A DNA stretch of 64,000 bases, taken from Rosellinia necatrix (taxonomy: Eukaryota > Ascomycota > Sordariomycetes > Xylariales > Xylariaceae). The notes below the pieces were generated by a model. The model was given only the letters and a program-made list of their open reading frames with translations. It did not search any database and was not told where the DNA came from. Made by a program: the position numbers and the translations under genes. Of this stretch, positions 43,596 through 56,577 are shown one piece after another (positions within the stretch are counted from its first letter, which is position 1; every line of letters begins with the position of its first letter). The DNA lies in the NCBI GenBank assembly GCA_021209875.1, contig JAGYVD010000008.1, forward strand, positions 1,425,501 to 1,489,500, written 5' to 3'.

Positions 43596-43823
43596 TCAGC
43601 GCCCCGCCTTCGCCTTGCCCTTCTTAGGTCGGCTCTCGCGTTTCGAGGGCCCCCTCACCTTCATCAAGAACCCCCTTGGCTTCTTATCAGAGGCACGGTT
43701 CTTCCGTGGGTTGACTTTGAAGACCACAGCCTCCACCTCCGAGTTCGAGTACGCCACGGACTTAGCGGGGGTTTGATTCTTTTTCGACTTGCGTGGGACG
43801 AGACATGAAAGAATGGATGGCAT
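43596..43823 (-). CDS. Candidate small basic protein, function unknown
   Basis: A minus-strand frame with a true ATG (43823) and a TGA stop gives 75 aa. Codon use favours C and G at third positions, as in the neighbouring real genes. The sequence is strongly basic: MPSILSCLVPRKSKKNQTP, then NSEVEAVVFKVNPRKN, then KKPRGFLMKVRG, ending KKGKAKAGR. It could be a small nucleic-acid-binding or ribosome-associated protein, or the only detectable exon of a larger gene. No domain recognised. The overlapping plus-strand frame is weaker. Confidence 0.4.
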   Translation of the reverse strand: MPSILSCLVPRKSKKNQTPAKSVAYSNSEVEAVVFKVNPRKNRASDKKPRGFLMKVRGPSKRESRPKKGKAKAGR

Positions 43824-46595
43824 GTTCCCGGCGATGGACGATGGTGTATATCGATATAGAATGTTCGGTCTCGGACGGCTTAGTTATAAAAACTCCTGGG
43901 CCAGTCGGAATAAAGAACAGAACAGATGGGTAAGGGGGGAGGGAGGTCTAGGGCTGGCCCTCTTGAGAATGTGGGCTTTTTTATATTAATCCCGCTCGGT
44001 ACTCGGTATCACAAATCTAGACTTCCTCTCATTGTAGTAGTTACACGGTTCATCTGTGACCCGAGAGACGGCCGCAAACGCGGGGCCAGCTTGAGCCATG
44101 AACCTCCATATGAGTGGCGGGCATTATCTTTGTCATTGATTTTGCGCATGGGAAGCGGCATATCTATTTACGGGAGCGACCGCGGAAGTGTTCCCAACCC
44201 CTTCGCGTCACTATATAAGTCAATGTTAATCCCTTTTCTCGGGGGGCCAACTAACTTCCAACAAGTATTTAGAGTGAAGTTGCTCCATCGGCGGCAGTTC
44301 AATTCGTGTAAGCCGAGTGGGAGCAACTGCTATGGGTGGACATAACAACTGATGATGTGAATATATCCCTTCATTAAAATCTGCTCAGTGGTTGAAAATT
44401 GCTAAAACACAAAAACTGTTAGGATGGCTGAGAACCAATCAACAAGCCCTATAATCTACTTGGTTAACAGAATCTAAAACGTCCAGGCACTTATCCCCGT
44501 CCCATAGACCAAATATTCCTTCTGTGCTTACCGCCAAGTCTCCTTGTTGTCTCAAACCTCGGCCGCGATATGTTTTCCTGCTATCATTCCCTCCGATTTC
44601 GCTGCATAGGTAGCTAGAATCTCACGACAGCCGCGTATAAGAAACCGGAACCCTCGTACGACCGAGCGGGGTACTATTATCATACCCCCCAGTATCGAGA
44701 CCACTCCCTCCCCACGATGCGAAGACCTTGCTTCAGAAACCTCAAGCCAAACTAACGCGGAAGGGGTTCTGACATTATGGCTATCACTGTTAGTTTGGGG
44801 AAGCTCTGCAGGTTGAGACGTTCGGGATCATTTTCTTGGGTAGAGAGCCCCGATGTCATTGTTTCTGCTGCTTTTCCGCCCCCGAGCCCGGTCATTGGGG
44901 GTTGTCGAGGTGATCTTATACTCAAGTCGGCCAGCTCACAGCCCCCCTTTTTTTTTTTCTTTTTCTTAGTAGTTAGATAATTCTCATATATACCGGAGTC
45001 TAAAAGCTTGGATACTACATGCCTCATGGAGTGACCCCCGAAGCACTGACAGGTTAATATTCGTGACTGCGAAGCTCAGTTCTATAACATGGTAACTTGC
45101 AGGCATTATGAATCTCACTTTCGTGTTATTATCGCTACCACACTAGGCGGAGCGCAATGACGAACGTCGAGACAGGGAAAGATCATGACGGTCCATTTCA
45201 CTGGAGCGGGTCGGGATTATAACGCGTAGATTAGCAGCGTCGGCACTGGAGGAAAAGTGAGGCTGATGCAGAAGGCTGAGGTAAGCAGGGCGATGTGCGA
45301 GCAGATGGACGAACAGGAACACCCCACGCACCATTGATTAGAGATATAGTCACGAGCACCACCACCACCACCGCCGCCGCCGCCGCCGCCGCCGCTAAGA
45401 GGAATGTACATGCTGATTAGAAAAGAGGCGCCTATACAATCCGCCAGAGCTGGTTTGAAGATGGAGGTCGCTGCGAAATAGACGTCACAGAAACAGGGTA
45501 TTGCTGTCGACATGGGCCACGATCAACTAACTACCAAATTTGCCTGCTGCCAGGCCCTGGTGGGTTCACATAGAAGAAAATAAGATGCATCTTGTATGCG
45601 TAGACCCCTTTCGTCCTACGCTGGAAGACTAAGGTTGAAGTTATTTGGAAGATGAAGGTATTAGTGAGTATAAGACAAAAACACGGCTTTAAGCCACGGG
45701 CTTCATGAGATTCGTCTTATCGACATTGATAAATACAGATGGAGAAATAATCCACCTCGACATCGCCGTGCCATGGATCAACGAAAATTCCTTCAGGCTC
45801 CGAGCCGCTTGTCGTCTTTCCTGTACTCGTTTCCGTATCCACTCTTTCATGCTCATTCAACCCTATTTCCTATCCCCACATCCCACCACGATCCGCGTCA
45901 ATTACGCCCTTGATTAACCGTTAGAAATATAGCACGGCACTATTGCATAAGTCAGAGGGTACACTGCATATATATCGCCGATCAACCACAGCCAGCAATG
46001 TTTGAGCCATAGACTCGATTAGAATACAATAACAGCAAATAAAATAAACGCATTCAAACCACCGGACCGGCCAATCCAATAAAATAGCCAGGCCAAGCTG
46101 TACTTGGGTGTAAGGTTGGGTTTTGTACCATGTTTAACAAGTTCACTGAGTTATGGTGAAACGTAGAAGACAACACGAGAGCCATCCGACTGTTTACCAC
46201 TGGTACTTTGAGCGTTACCGATGAAACTGCTGCCCCGGGCCTCCTTGGGTAAGACGAATAAACCGGCACCGAAGACCTGAGTTGCGCCACCTGACCTAGC
46301 GCTTCCCAGTTGACTTGTCTATCCTGTTCTCCCTCTTATGCCGAGCGGGGGGGAGGGCTGGGGGGACATACAGTCGAGCCTGGCTCAAGAGCTGCCTAGT
46401 CGTTTTATTTTATCGATAGTGTACGATACAATGAGATCGACGGGAGCCAGAGGCTCGATATATCAAATGAAAGTGGTATCAAGTCGTAAGAAGCCGTCAA
46501 CGCCACGCCATATCGAATGTTGGAAAATAGTGGAAGTCGTCGTGTACATTGATCGGAAACCTTCGTGATAATCTCATGCCAGCACGAGCGCTTTT
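43824..46595. other. Intergenic region
   Basis: About 2.8 kb with short frames only. It contains a CAC/CGC trinucleotide tract at 45357-45395 (which creates a poly-Gly frame on the minus strand) and a T/C tract at 44947-44966. The frame 46054-46290 (minus) lacks an ATG. No gene supported. Confidence 0.45.
45357..45395. repeat. Trinucleotide microsatellite (CAC)n(CGC)n
   Basis: About 13 trinucleotide units, first CAC then CGC, in intergenic DNA. Confidence 0.9.
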
Positions 46596-49146
46596 TTACC
46601 AAGTCTTCTTCCTCGCGAATCGTTTGTTCAGTAGAGCCAAGACCTTCGTGACATTGAATTGAACATATTCGAGGTCAAGATCGTCCTGGTTCCCCTTTTG
46701 CATTTCGAGCAAATCATCGAGCTTTAGGTCAAGCTCAAGTAAGCCTCGGTTACGCCCTATCGCTGTTAGCTACGCGATCGGTATGTTGGCAGTTGGTATT
46801 ACGTTACCTTTATAGTGTAAGGAGATGACGAATGTGCCTGGGAGAGGGCTAGTGAAATTAAAATAGATGTTCGCTCTCCTATTGTCGGGAACATTGCTCT
46901 TCTGGATCACACCCTCTTTCTCTAGCTGCTGGTGTGTAAATTTGTAGGGCCCTAGTACTTGATGCTTTTGTTGCTTTCGTCGGGTGCCTTCCGCTTGGCT
47001 TCGTACATTATGCAGGTAGCTCTTGTACGTGTCGAGCTGGCCCACGAGGTATGCGTTGTGATCTCGGATTGTTTTATAAACATCTTCGAGTTTCTGGGTT
47101 TCTTGATACACGCCTTCCTTGAGTGACCCGAGGTGGGATAGTTCTTGCTCGACTTCATCGCGAAGGGAGCCAAACTGATTGGATTTGTTGATGGTACCCA
47201 TCTCTTGAAGTTGGCTTAGCAATTCCATGGCTCGAATACCCTTACGCACCATGACCGCGTCGTTACGGGATGTGGCGGCCGCGTCAGCGATCTTCTCTAG
47301 GCGAAGGGGTTTCCGTGCGACGGCACTGTGCTGAGGGATGGATCGAATGATTTGTACAAAGATATTCTTGGCTTCCATGAAGAAAATATCCTCCTGTGTG
47401 ATGTCCATGTTCTGTGTCATATTCTCGAATGTTTGCTCCCAGCGACTGAAGAGAGGCAGATTGATAGCCCGATTCTCTTTCCGAGGAACTTGTGCGGGGG
47501 CGTGCCCCAATTCTGAGATGATGAGAGCTAGATGCGAGTTCTCGTCCTTACAGAGCTCTGCGCTGTGCTTCTCGATAAGTCCATGCATGGCGTAGATCTC
47601 GTTGAGCGTGATGGAAAGTTCGAGGTTATTCTTAGTAAGCGCAACGTATTGATCCACCTCCAAACTTTCGTAAAAATCTTGGACTTCGCAGAGATCCAAC
47701 ATGAAATTGTTCACACGATCCTTATTTTGCTCAATGAAAGGAGAGAGCTTGGCCATGTATGGTTCCTTTGCATACGACGGCTTATTCGCGAGGTTCTGTA
47801 GCATCTTTGCAATCAGGGTCAGCGTGCGTCGTGGCTTTTCGGCCGGCATCCCATCAATCAACATATACGACTTGGGTGTGACAATAGCCGGATTGATAAA
47901 TCGTAGGAAGAAGAATCCGCCAATTAATGTGCAAATGACCTGGTCATTAGCCTCCGGGTACTTCCGTTTCGTCAAGCTTCGAATTTGCTTGCAAATCCAT
48001 CTGATACCGTAGGGGGCTTCTGCAAGCCCATCGATGATCGTGGCCAGAAAACCATTTGCAATATCGATCAGCATGGTCAGTCTTGGCTCGATGATGGCCT
48101 GCACTTGGTGGTTCTCAGCAGCCTGTTCCCCGGTAATACCCTTGGGCAATGATGGAGGCAAGCTGCCGGTTTCCTTCTCGACCTGCGCGCACATGCACTC
48201 ATACACCTTCAAGGGGTTGATCTCCAAGTCCAGGTCTTCTAATTCGATGAGGCTATTAATCCTATCCGCTAGCACTGTCCGAAGGAAGCTCTGGCCGGGC
48301 CCACGCCTAGTGTATGTGGTCATCATCCGGGAAACGGGAGTATTGGCGCGGAGAAGAGACGAGTATTCGGGAGTCGTATCGAATTGATATGTCAATACGG
48401 ACTGGGGCTGAAGGTCAGCGACAGTGTCTCAACAGCTAGAGGGGGGACATTGATCTTGCCTGGAACATTGTTAGGAGCAAATGCTCTTCACGGCTTTCAT
48501 ATTGATTACCATAAAGGGTGAACATGACAGTTTGAAGCAGAGAATCAATTTCGGCCATCGATACGAGTCTGCAGAGGTGGGCAATGTGCTTTGGTTCAGA
48601 TTGCAACAGGAATAATAAATTGCCATATTTCTGGGTTTTCTCGTCGTTGGGGAAGGCTCCCTCCTCTAGTTCTAGGGCATCCTCGAGATGGCTAGCTACC
48701 TCATTTTGCTGGGGTACGGTTAATGCACGTGGTAGAATGACAAGCCAATGGCGACTCACCTCCTCTAAAGCCATGCGGTTTTGGATCAAAAGCGCAATAC
48801 GCGAATCGAGATACCGTACGTCCTTTTCCAGGACGAAATTCTTCTTCGACTGAGAAGATATCTTCGATTTCAGGTCTCTTAGTAGTTTCTGAGCTATTAC
48901 ATCGTTAGCCTACTCACATCGAAGGATTGGCAATAGATTCTCACCTTTGGCCAATTCATCATCGATCTCGAGGTCCGTTTCATTTGCGGACATGGACATA
49001 TATAATGCCGACATGGAATACCTTTTGCTTTGCCGCGCCGATCGCGTACCATCGTAGGAGGACATGGTGTTCTGACGCGATATGGGCTGAAAGGAGGACG
49101 AAGAGGCCGTAGAGGCCCGCGACGGTGTCTGCAACATGGTAGACAT
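46596..49146 (-). CDS. Ras GTPase-activating protein (Gap1/Sar1 family, RasGAP plus RasGAP_C)
   Basis: The model has four exons on the minus strand: 49146-48945, 48893-48460, 48401-46808 and 46756-46596 (796 aa). The Ser-rich N-terminus is followed by a helical region ([28 protein letters not shown]). The RasGAP domain spans the second and third exons, with the arginine-finger-type [23 protein letters not shown], and the signature [16 protein letters not shown]. The C-terminal RasGAP_C domain ends [20 protein letters not shown], recovered only if the 51-nt last intron (46757-46807) is removed. The first intron is also 51 nt. The second, 48402-48459, starts with GC (CAG|GCAAGA) and ends CAG. 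The protein stimulates GTP hydrolysis on Ras and so limits Ras signalling in growth, mating and morphogenesis. Size and layout match fission-yeast Gap1/Sar1. Confidence 0.93.
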
Positions 49147-50310
49147 GTTTGGCGACTAAGCAATTAGCCGCTCTCTCCACGATCCGGTATCAAACGCTGT
49201 GTACACTATACGCTATGCTCGAAATTATAATCGGAATTATAATCGGCAGGCATTCGTGGCCAGAACCACAACTTGAATGGGCGGGGACGCGATAATTGTT
49301 GTGGAAGATCGGGGGCAGGAAATGATACGCGAAAGGGGTCGCCGGTCGCAATGGGGTATAATGTTGGTCACAATGAGGTCTGAATTCCGACGCTAGGGCT
49401 GATCGATTCGAGGAGTAAAGCGAGGTACGAGTGTATCTACGACAAGAGAGTCTCCCAGCGGTCTGAGGTGTAGAATGAGCGATGGGTCAAGTTCTCGAGA
49501 ATTGAGGTCGGCACGAATTAGCGAGCGGCAGGAGGCGGTGGGTACCGGAAATGGCTTCTGCGGCGATAGACCGATTGCCGTTGATTCAGATGACCTAATG
49601 GGTGTCTTCCGGCGCCGTGATTGTTTGGCACTCGGCGAGGGGAACCCTCGTGGATATGGGTCGAAGGGATCGGGAACTAGTCAGGAGGAATGTGGAAGGG
49701 CACGCCGATGCTTTCAAGACACGGCTTTAGGTGATGGCCAGACTGTCAAGTAATGAGCAGTGAGCGGTTGGGTTGCTGCGCCGTGGGCCGGAGGCAGAGG
49801 AATGCTAAAGCCAACTCGAAAATGGGTGTTGATGAGTCCCTCGGCAAGGCGGCGGATGATGGTGTCCGGAGGATGACTTGGATGACTTCTGAGGTTTTGA
49901 CTCCGGAGTTGTGGCAAGGGCGGGAGAATATAAGAGGGGTTGTGTGGTTATGGCTATGGCACTGTGGGAGAAGGCTGTACGGAAATGGCACTCTCTCTCT
50001 CGCTATGTGCTTTCTTTCGTCTGTGGTTGTCGTCGGTGTTGTCGTCAAATTCGTCTCTCCGTTGAGACACAAGACGCAGGTCTCGCTCTCGCGGGCGGTG
50101 AAATGTCGCACGAATGGTAGTACCTCCCTATGGTTGAGATGGAGGGACTAAAACGGGGAAATGGGAGGACAAGAACTTGGAAGAGAGAAAGACGATGGAC
50201 AGGATCGACAGGGTTCAGGGGTGTGTGTTCAATTTGGATGTGGGACAGACTGGAAAGAGGGTGAGGGCGAGGGCGTGCAATCAATGACGGACGAGTAAGG
50301 GATCGCGAGC
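49147..50310. other. 5' flank of the RasGAP gene
   Basis: Probable long leader and promoter, with purine/pyrimidine-skewed tracts near 49990-50010. Several overlapping frames on both strands (49475-50151) have no domain and inconsistent codon use; none is called. Confidence 0.45.
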
Positions 50311-53300
50311 GGCTAGCAGCTATTCGGCTATCTATTACCCAATTAGGTTAGATACACGTTCCCAAGCGACTTGCCTGGGCGCCACCTGGGGTAGGTACAG
50401 TATCAGCGTACCTAATGTGAGAAGAGTAGGGGCGAAAGGCAGATCAGATACGGCATGGTGGTGCCCGCTAGGTTAACCTTTGAGAGGGACACTCTCTTCT
50501 GTAGTCGGCATTTGTTTGGGGGAGAGGACCTCGGGAGGGACCTACCTACTGTACTTACTGTATAGGTATAATGCCCACCTACACCTACCTAACCTAAGAT
50601 TTATGCCTTAGGTAGCACAGAGGTACTAGTGTACGTACCCAGGTAGGTACCCACCAAAGAATACACCTTGCCCGCCTAGTACTTAGCCTCTAACTACCTA
50701 CTAGGCAGTGCCAGTTAGTACACTTTACCTACCTACCCAGGAACCTGTTAGAGGTATCTGTAGCGGGAATAATTAATTAGACATCTATCTAAGGCAGTGA
50801 TTATGTGGCACCCGTCTACATAGGTGTACCCAGCGGAGTAAAAGCAATCCCATCGTACCACTTCTAGTGATTTTTGCAATCGCTTCATTTGAAGCCATTC
50901 CAAGCGTACCTTATCATGCTTGAATTCCCCTTTTGGACGAGGAGAAAACCCCAAAGGTATACAAGACGGCCTACCCATAGCTAACTTCGACTTGGGCATG
51001 TATTAGGCACGAGTCGATAACTAACCATAAAAGGTTTAGACCCTCATGGTAGAAGGCACTGGATAAGCGAAATATGGGGTTGAACTCTCTGTTTTATGAT
51101 TTGGTAACGCCATGATAAATACCTACCTACCTAAGTAGGTAGTATTAAGTACATACCGGAGTACTATACCCGCTAGTGTCCGCAGATGCTCTCTAGTCGA
51201 CGTCAACATATGTACATGTTTTGACGGGTATCATGCATTGCATCCATTGTGTCGCATTCCGGTGTCAATAAACCAGGGTGCCGAGGACGAGAGATGGATC
51301 AAGATGGTGGGAAACCGGGTATTAATTGGGTGCATACAATGAAAACAGATAGGGGGGGGAAGCGATAAGAAACAAAACCAACCCGTTTTGGAGTGATGGA
51401 GCCAAATGAAATCGGCTGGATGCGAGCGTTCCTGGACATGGGTGGAGACGGGTGAATGGACGATGGATGGGCGCCGAGAAGAAGCGTCCCACCAGCAGCG
51501 CAAGCAGCTATTGGTAGGTACTTAAGTACACACGTTTCGGGCAGATGTGATCTGACTCGGCATGCGCTGCGGCGACCACTTAGCAACCTACCATCACTAA
51601 CTACGTGCCACCAGTTTACATACCTACCTACCCATCGACTAGGTTAGTTTGCTTACCTCTCTCAACTCCCGTTGGGTTCCATTCGGGATTGCCGTGCAAG
51701 AAAAACAGAACGAGGTTTCGAAACATTCCATATTCCTTTTACATATTGCGTGTTATAGGGCATAATTAGCTTCGATTCAAGGAACGATCTGCCGATATCT
51801 ACCGAAATAAGTCGACCCTATGCTTATTGCAGCTAGCTAACTGGCCTGCTTCCTTGCACGTAATAGTCCCTCGCGCTAGATACCTACTTGACTTATCAGT
51901 CTGGCGCAGTCTGGCTACAGAGTAACTACACTTTTTGTCCCTTTTCGCTACCTTAGTAGGCTCAAGACAGGCGCGGGAAGCAGTCTGAAACAGCGATCTG
52001 CTAATAACGACTATACACTACACCTCGTTGTCACTTGGGATATAAATATCTCAGAGTTGGAGGCTAGGTAAGGTACATAATTGGTATCCCACCAGTCGAT
52101 ATCCAATATCACGGCTTGACAAAGGCCAACGTCATGCCAACTGTATCAGGGAAAATTGCATGTACCAACATCGCCCCCGTCCCCGATCCAAAAAGCCCGA
52201 GCCGCCAACTCTCTTTGTTACCACCTCGATACTGGCTTGTCTTCATTCTCGTCAACTCCAGGCCATAGCCCACCGCCAAGACCCCGGTGCCTATACGGAG
52301 GTCATGGTAGGCGGGGTTTAATTATATACCTAGCAATGGTTATGTACATTATGGCTGTAAGACGCGGCTCGATGCCCAACACCGTGTAGAAATGTGTGTT
52401 TTTGTCGCCATGGAATCTAATACCCCAGCGTGGATAGAGTGCCATCCGAGCTGGAGTTTTCTGAGTAGTCTATGTCGTGGTAGGTTAGCAGGGCAGAGAT
52501 CTGCATGCCTAAGGCTCGCTCAAGGACGCTAGAGGTAAGGTGCCTTTTACGCAAAGGCTGGATGGAGGAAGGTCAGGCCCGGGCGAGAAATTATTCGGGC
52601 AACGGCAATGTAGCGTACTAGACAATGGAAACTCAAAAGGGCCTAGCCCCGATGAGGTAGCGATTAGGTTGACCGGTGCCTTCGTCCCGTCTCTTCGACT
52701 TCCAATTCCCGGGCTAGTAATAAATTTCAGGAACAGGACAAGTTTGACAGGGGTAAAGCCAGGGGGCTGTATATCATGTGGCAATGGATCACGTATAACA
52801 TGGGGTCCGCCTCGACTTGGCCAACACGCACAATACCGAGAGGAGGAGAACCCAAAACCAAGCTGCGACATCGACTCAGCTCGGACCATAGCAAGCACCC
52901 TGCAATTTCTCCAGATTGCCTTGCTGGTCCCAGAACAGGCTGACGTTGTTGGTCTGTTTTAAATTCTCGAGCCACCCCCAAGTCATATTCGCCCTATGCA
53001 GACCACTTACACATAGTGTACATACATACACATACACACACACATACATACATACATACGTGCATGCTTCAAGTATGTATGTAAGGTGGGTAGGCAGCAG
53101 TTATTGTCCTCGGCATGCCCATAACTCCCAAGTCCACGCACCGCATAGGATAGGTAGCAACAATAACTCACAATAACAATGACAAGCACTGCCCACACCG
53201 CAAAGACGGGCCTACGTCGCGACGTCGCGAGTCGTAAACAAGAAATTAGTTAGACCATAGATTTACCCCCGTCGCCCTTTACTCACTTGGAGCAGGTATA

Positions 53301-55240
53301 TATGATATACCCACACTGCCGATATGCCACCTATCCCCTTATATAGCACACCGCATACCGCACCACATCCCACACCACATCCCATACCACACCACCATCC
53401 CATCCCGCACCATATCCCACACCACTTCGCACACCACTTCGCACACTACGCAACTACAATGCCTATCGTTACATCTCCAACTAGCCATCGCGTCCCAGCT
53501 CCGGGCGAGATCCGAGCCACTCGCAATGCGATGACCCATAGGTAGGCACTCCGACTTGGCTTGGGTAGGTAGTAGAACGAATGACTTCGCCATATGGAGA
53601 GAAGAGTCCATATGTGTACGTAACCGCATGCCCAACCTTGCCTCTGCCTCTTGCTCTGCGCTCGAGGGCCTACATAAACATAGCCCATTCATTGGCAGCT
53701 TCTTTCGTTTCAGCGGTCCTGCGTCAGTGGCGCACACTATACCTTCCCCATCAGGGATTATCTTACACTTACATACATACATATTGCCTTGTTGTACAAC
53801 TCAGGTGGGCGGTACAACACGAATCCAGGCTGCTCCTGCTTTAGCAAGTTAGGGTTAGGATAAACCGCCTCCCGATTCGGCGGGTTCGGTTGGGTGGTTT
53901 GACCCTACCGGTCGGTACCACTAGGCGCTATAAGCACGCCCCGATGAATGATGAACGACCCTCCTCGCCCAATTGGGAACATGGGAGACTTTGGTCGCCG
54001 GATACGGAAGTCTCCAGGGCCACATTGCCCGTCCGGATTGTCACTCGGCACCCCGTACGACACTCGCTTCTTTATGCAGGGCTTGCCACTAACGCGCTTC
54101 CGCGCATTGTTTGATTTAGCAGATGAAACGCCTTAGAAATGGGGCCACGACAAGAGTTCAATAGTCGGGATCGAGCATCTGATTATCGCGGCTAACCAGA
54201 AACACAATACACACATATATACACACGTATATACACACGTATATACAAACACATATATATGTACACATAGATATATATTTTAATTCTTACATATATTTAT
54301 TTATATATAGAGAGAGAGAGAGATCCGAGAATATTAGATCGTAGTCATGACCATTGGTTACCAGAAAAGGAAAGAGAAAAGAAGATGGCCTCATACAGGA
54401 ATCGAGAGCAAGAAGCCATAGCACCGGTAACTACCGTCCGTGCGGGTGGTCCATCAGCCACCACCACGTCGCCTTCGTGTGCTACGGTTAGTAAGTTGGT
54501 AGATATAGTGTATGTTTGTCAACCGGGTTGTGGTTACGCCGAGACCACCTGCAGCAACCTGTAGGCATGTGGTAGTACCTAGTAATAGTAAGGTTAGGTA
54601 GTGCTAGGTAGGTAGGTAGGTACCTAGGCAGTCTCGGTGGAGCCAATATCGATATAGATGACATACGCACACTACGCTATGATATGCATCGGCGCCGCCC
54701 TTCGCACGTGGAGATTCACGTCGTCCCAATCCGCTTGCTGTTTCATCAGGGGCCTCTTAATCAAGCAGGTCGCACCTCGTCCTGGTCGCTTAGCGAATTT
54801 GTCTTCATCGCCAGTCACAATGCGGTCCATGCCACACAAACACATCGCCAGAACCACGTGATTCCCCTGCATTGCAGGCCGGTTCCCGTTGCGACAGACA
54901 GCGCCTTATCCCCTACCTAGGTACTCAGACACCTAGATTAGACGTTAATACTACTACTACTACTACCTAGGTACTCACTCACTATAGGTAGGTAGGTAGG
55001 TAGGTAGGTAGGTTAGGTAGGTAGGTTAGGTAGGTACCCAGTATGCATCCAGTCAACGTGGGCTCCGACAGTAGTGTAGGTATCACACAGTCGGTTAACG
55101 CAGTCGGTTAACACAGTCAGTTAACACAGTCGGTTAACACAGTCGGTTGACACAGTCGGTTAACACCGCGAATCGAATCCAGTCGTACCCGTACGGCAAT
55201 CTCGGCTGACTCGCCGTCGCATGCCACAACGTTGCTTGAC
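50311..55240. other. Low-complexity intergenic region rich in TAGGTA/TACCTA motifs
   Basis: About 4.9 kb with no supported gene. GGTA/TACC words are concentrated at 50340-50760, 51120-51150, 54590-54630 and 54970-55035. There are CA/TA-rich tracts at 53020-53060 and 54205-54315 (ending in GA repeats) and a CACC/CATACC-rich stretch at 53335-53450. ORFs here follow the repeats. Confidence 0.5.
55088..55165. repeat. 13-bp minisatellite, six copies
   Basis: Unit CAGTCGGTTAACA is repeated six times with single substitutions. Most copies contain the palindrome GTTAAC. Directly downstream of a (GGTA)n tract at 54976-55035. Confidence 0.9.
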
Positions 55241-56541
55241 TCTGCTATTTCCAACTACAAATCAATCTCTGTTCTGCCCTTGTTTGCACCCGTAGATGAA
55301 GGCCACGAGAGCAGCGGCGTCTAACGCCATACCAACGGTAACTAGCTGGTGGTAGTGATACGTCCCTATCTTCCTCTCTTCCTCTCTTGCGAGCTTGCGA
55401 GTTTCCACGGCCAGCGAAATCCACCATCTAGATCTATACCGTTGGGGGGTCCAGTCAGGGGCATCCCTCCACCTCGCCGGGAAATTTACCTCGGTAGGCG
55501 AGGAAGGCCCCCCAACGTATAAGCCTGCAAGCCCATACATGGTAAATACATTAGGACTCGACAATCTAGACACCGCCGTGATGCTGACTGACTGGTTGTG
55601 TATCCCCATCATGCCGGCTTCATGGCAAATCACCAACTGCAGGGATCACCACCAGCGCATCACAATCCGCTATTGCAGAATCACGCCAACTGGGAAAAGA
55701 AAATAATACAAGAAGAGTGGCACGGCTACATGCAGCGCGGGATTCAAGTCATGTAGATTCCAGGTCTCAAACACAGCGTCTCGCCGTACGCCCTCCCACA
55801 ACGTGAGACAGCCGCACATTCGACGATGAATCCGACCTGAGTCAAGCGAAGCTGCCAAATACCTCGACGCCACACTGCCGCATTGCAAGGTCCAGGGCGC
55901 TCTCTGCTCTCTACGTGGGAATATGGTATAGGGCAGATATAGGGTTATCTCCTGAATAGCGAGTAGAATATGTGTGCCTGCCGATTCAATCACGGAATAC
56001 AGGCCCCCCAATGATCCCCGAATGCTAACGAAATGCTCGCAAGTAGAGCAGACCCCAATGGCCCTGTCGACAGCCTAAGAAAACTGCTAACCATCCTCTC
56101 GGAGTCTCCTGGGGACCATGAGCTTATACCCCCACACCCAGAGTTTCACCACAGGCGTGAACTCTTCTCACACATCGTGATCAAGAACTGATCTATTACA
56201 CAATACAACGCGGCTTGGTCAACGACCATCTCGCTGGGTCTAAGGGGCGAAAACTAAGGCCCGCGCATACACTAACATAGGTAGATGCTCGTACTATCCT
56301 TCAAACACCCGGTCTCTTCACGCATTTAGAATAGGGGGGTTTCTCTGTCAATTCTCTAAGGTATTCTAAATATCTCATCTACCCGCGTTTGATTGCTGTT
56401 TCCCCGAGATTCAAGCTCTCTGCTCACGTTGAGATTGTAGAGAGACAGTTCATTTCGGGTAAATGGAGGAGGGGCCAATCTGCGCGTCATCTGCATTATC
56501 AGAAGTTGCGGGCGGGATTTTCGAATCACGCCCTCTCCCTA

Positions 56542-56577
<36 letters not shown>

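Noticed and set aside
46770..46810. RasGAP stop at 46770 as the true end of the protein
   Set aside because: Removing a 51-nt canonical intron (46757-46807) adds the conserved RasGAP_C ending, which fits the family far better.
55088..55165. CRISPR-like array
   Set aside because: The units are contiguous with no spacers and the genome is eukaryotic; it is a minisatellite.
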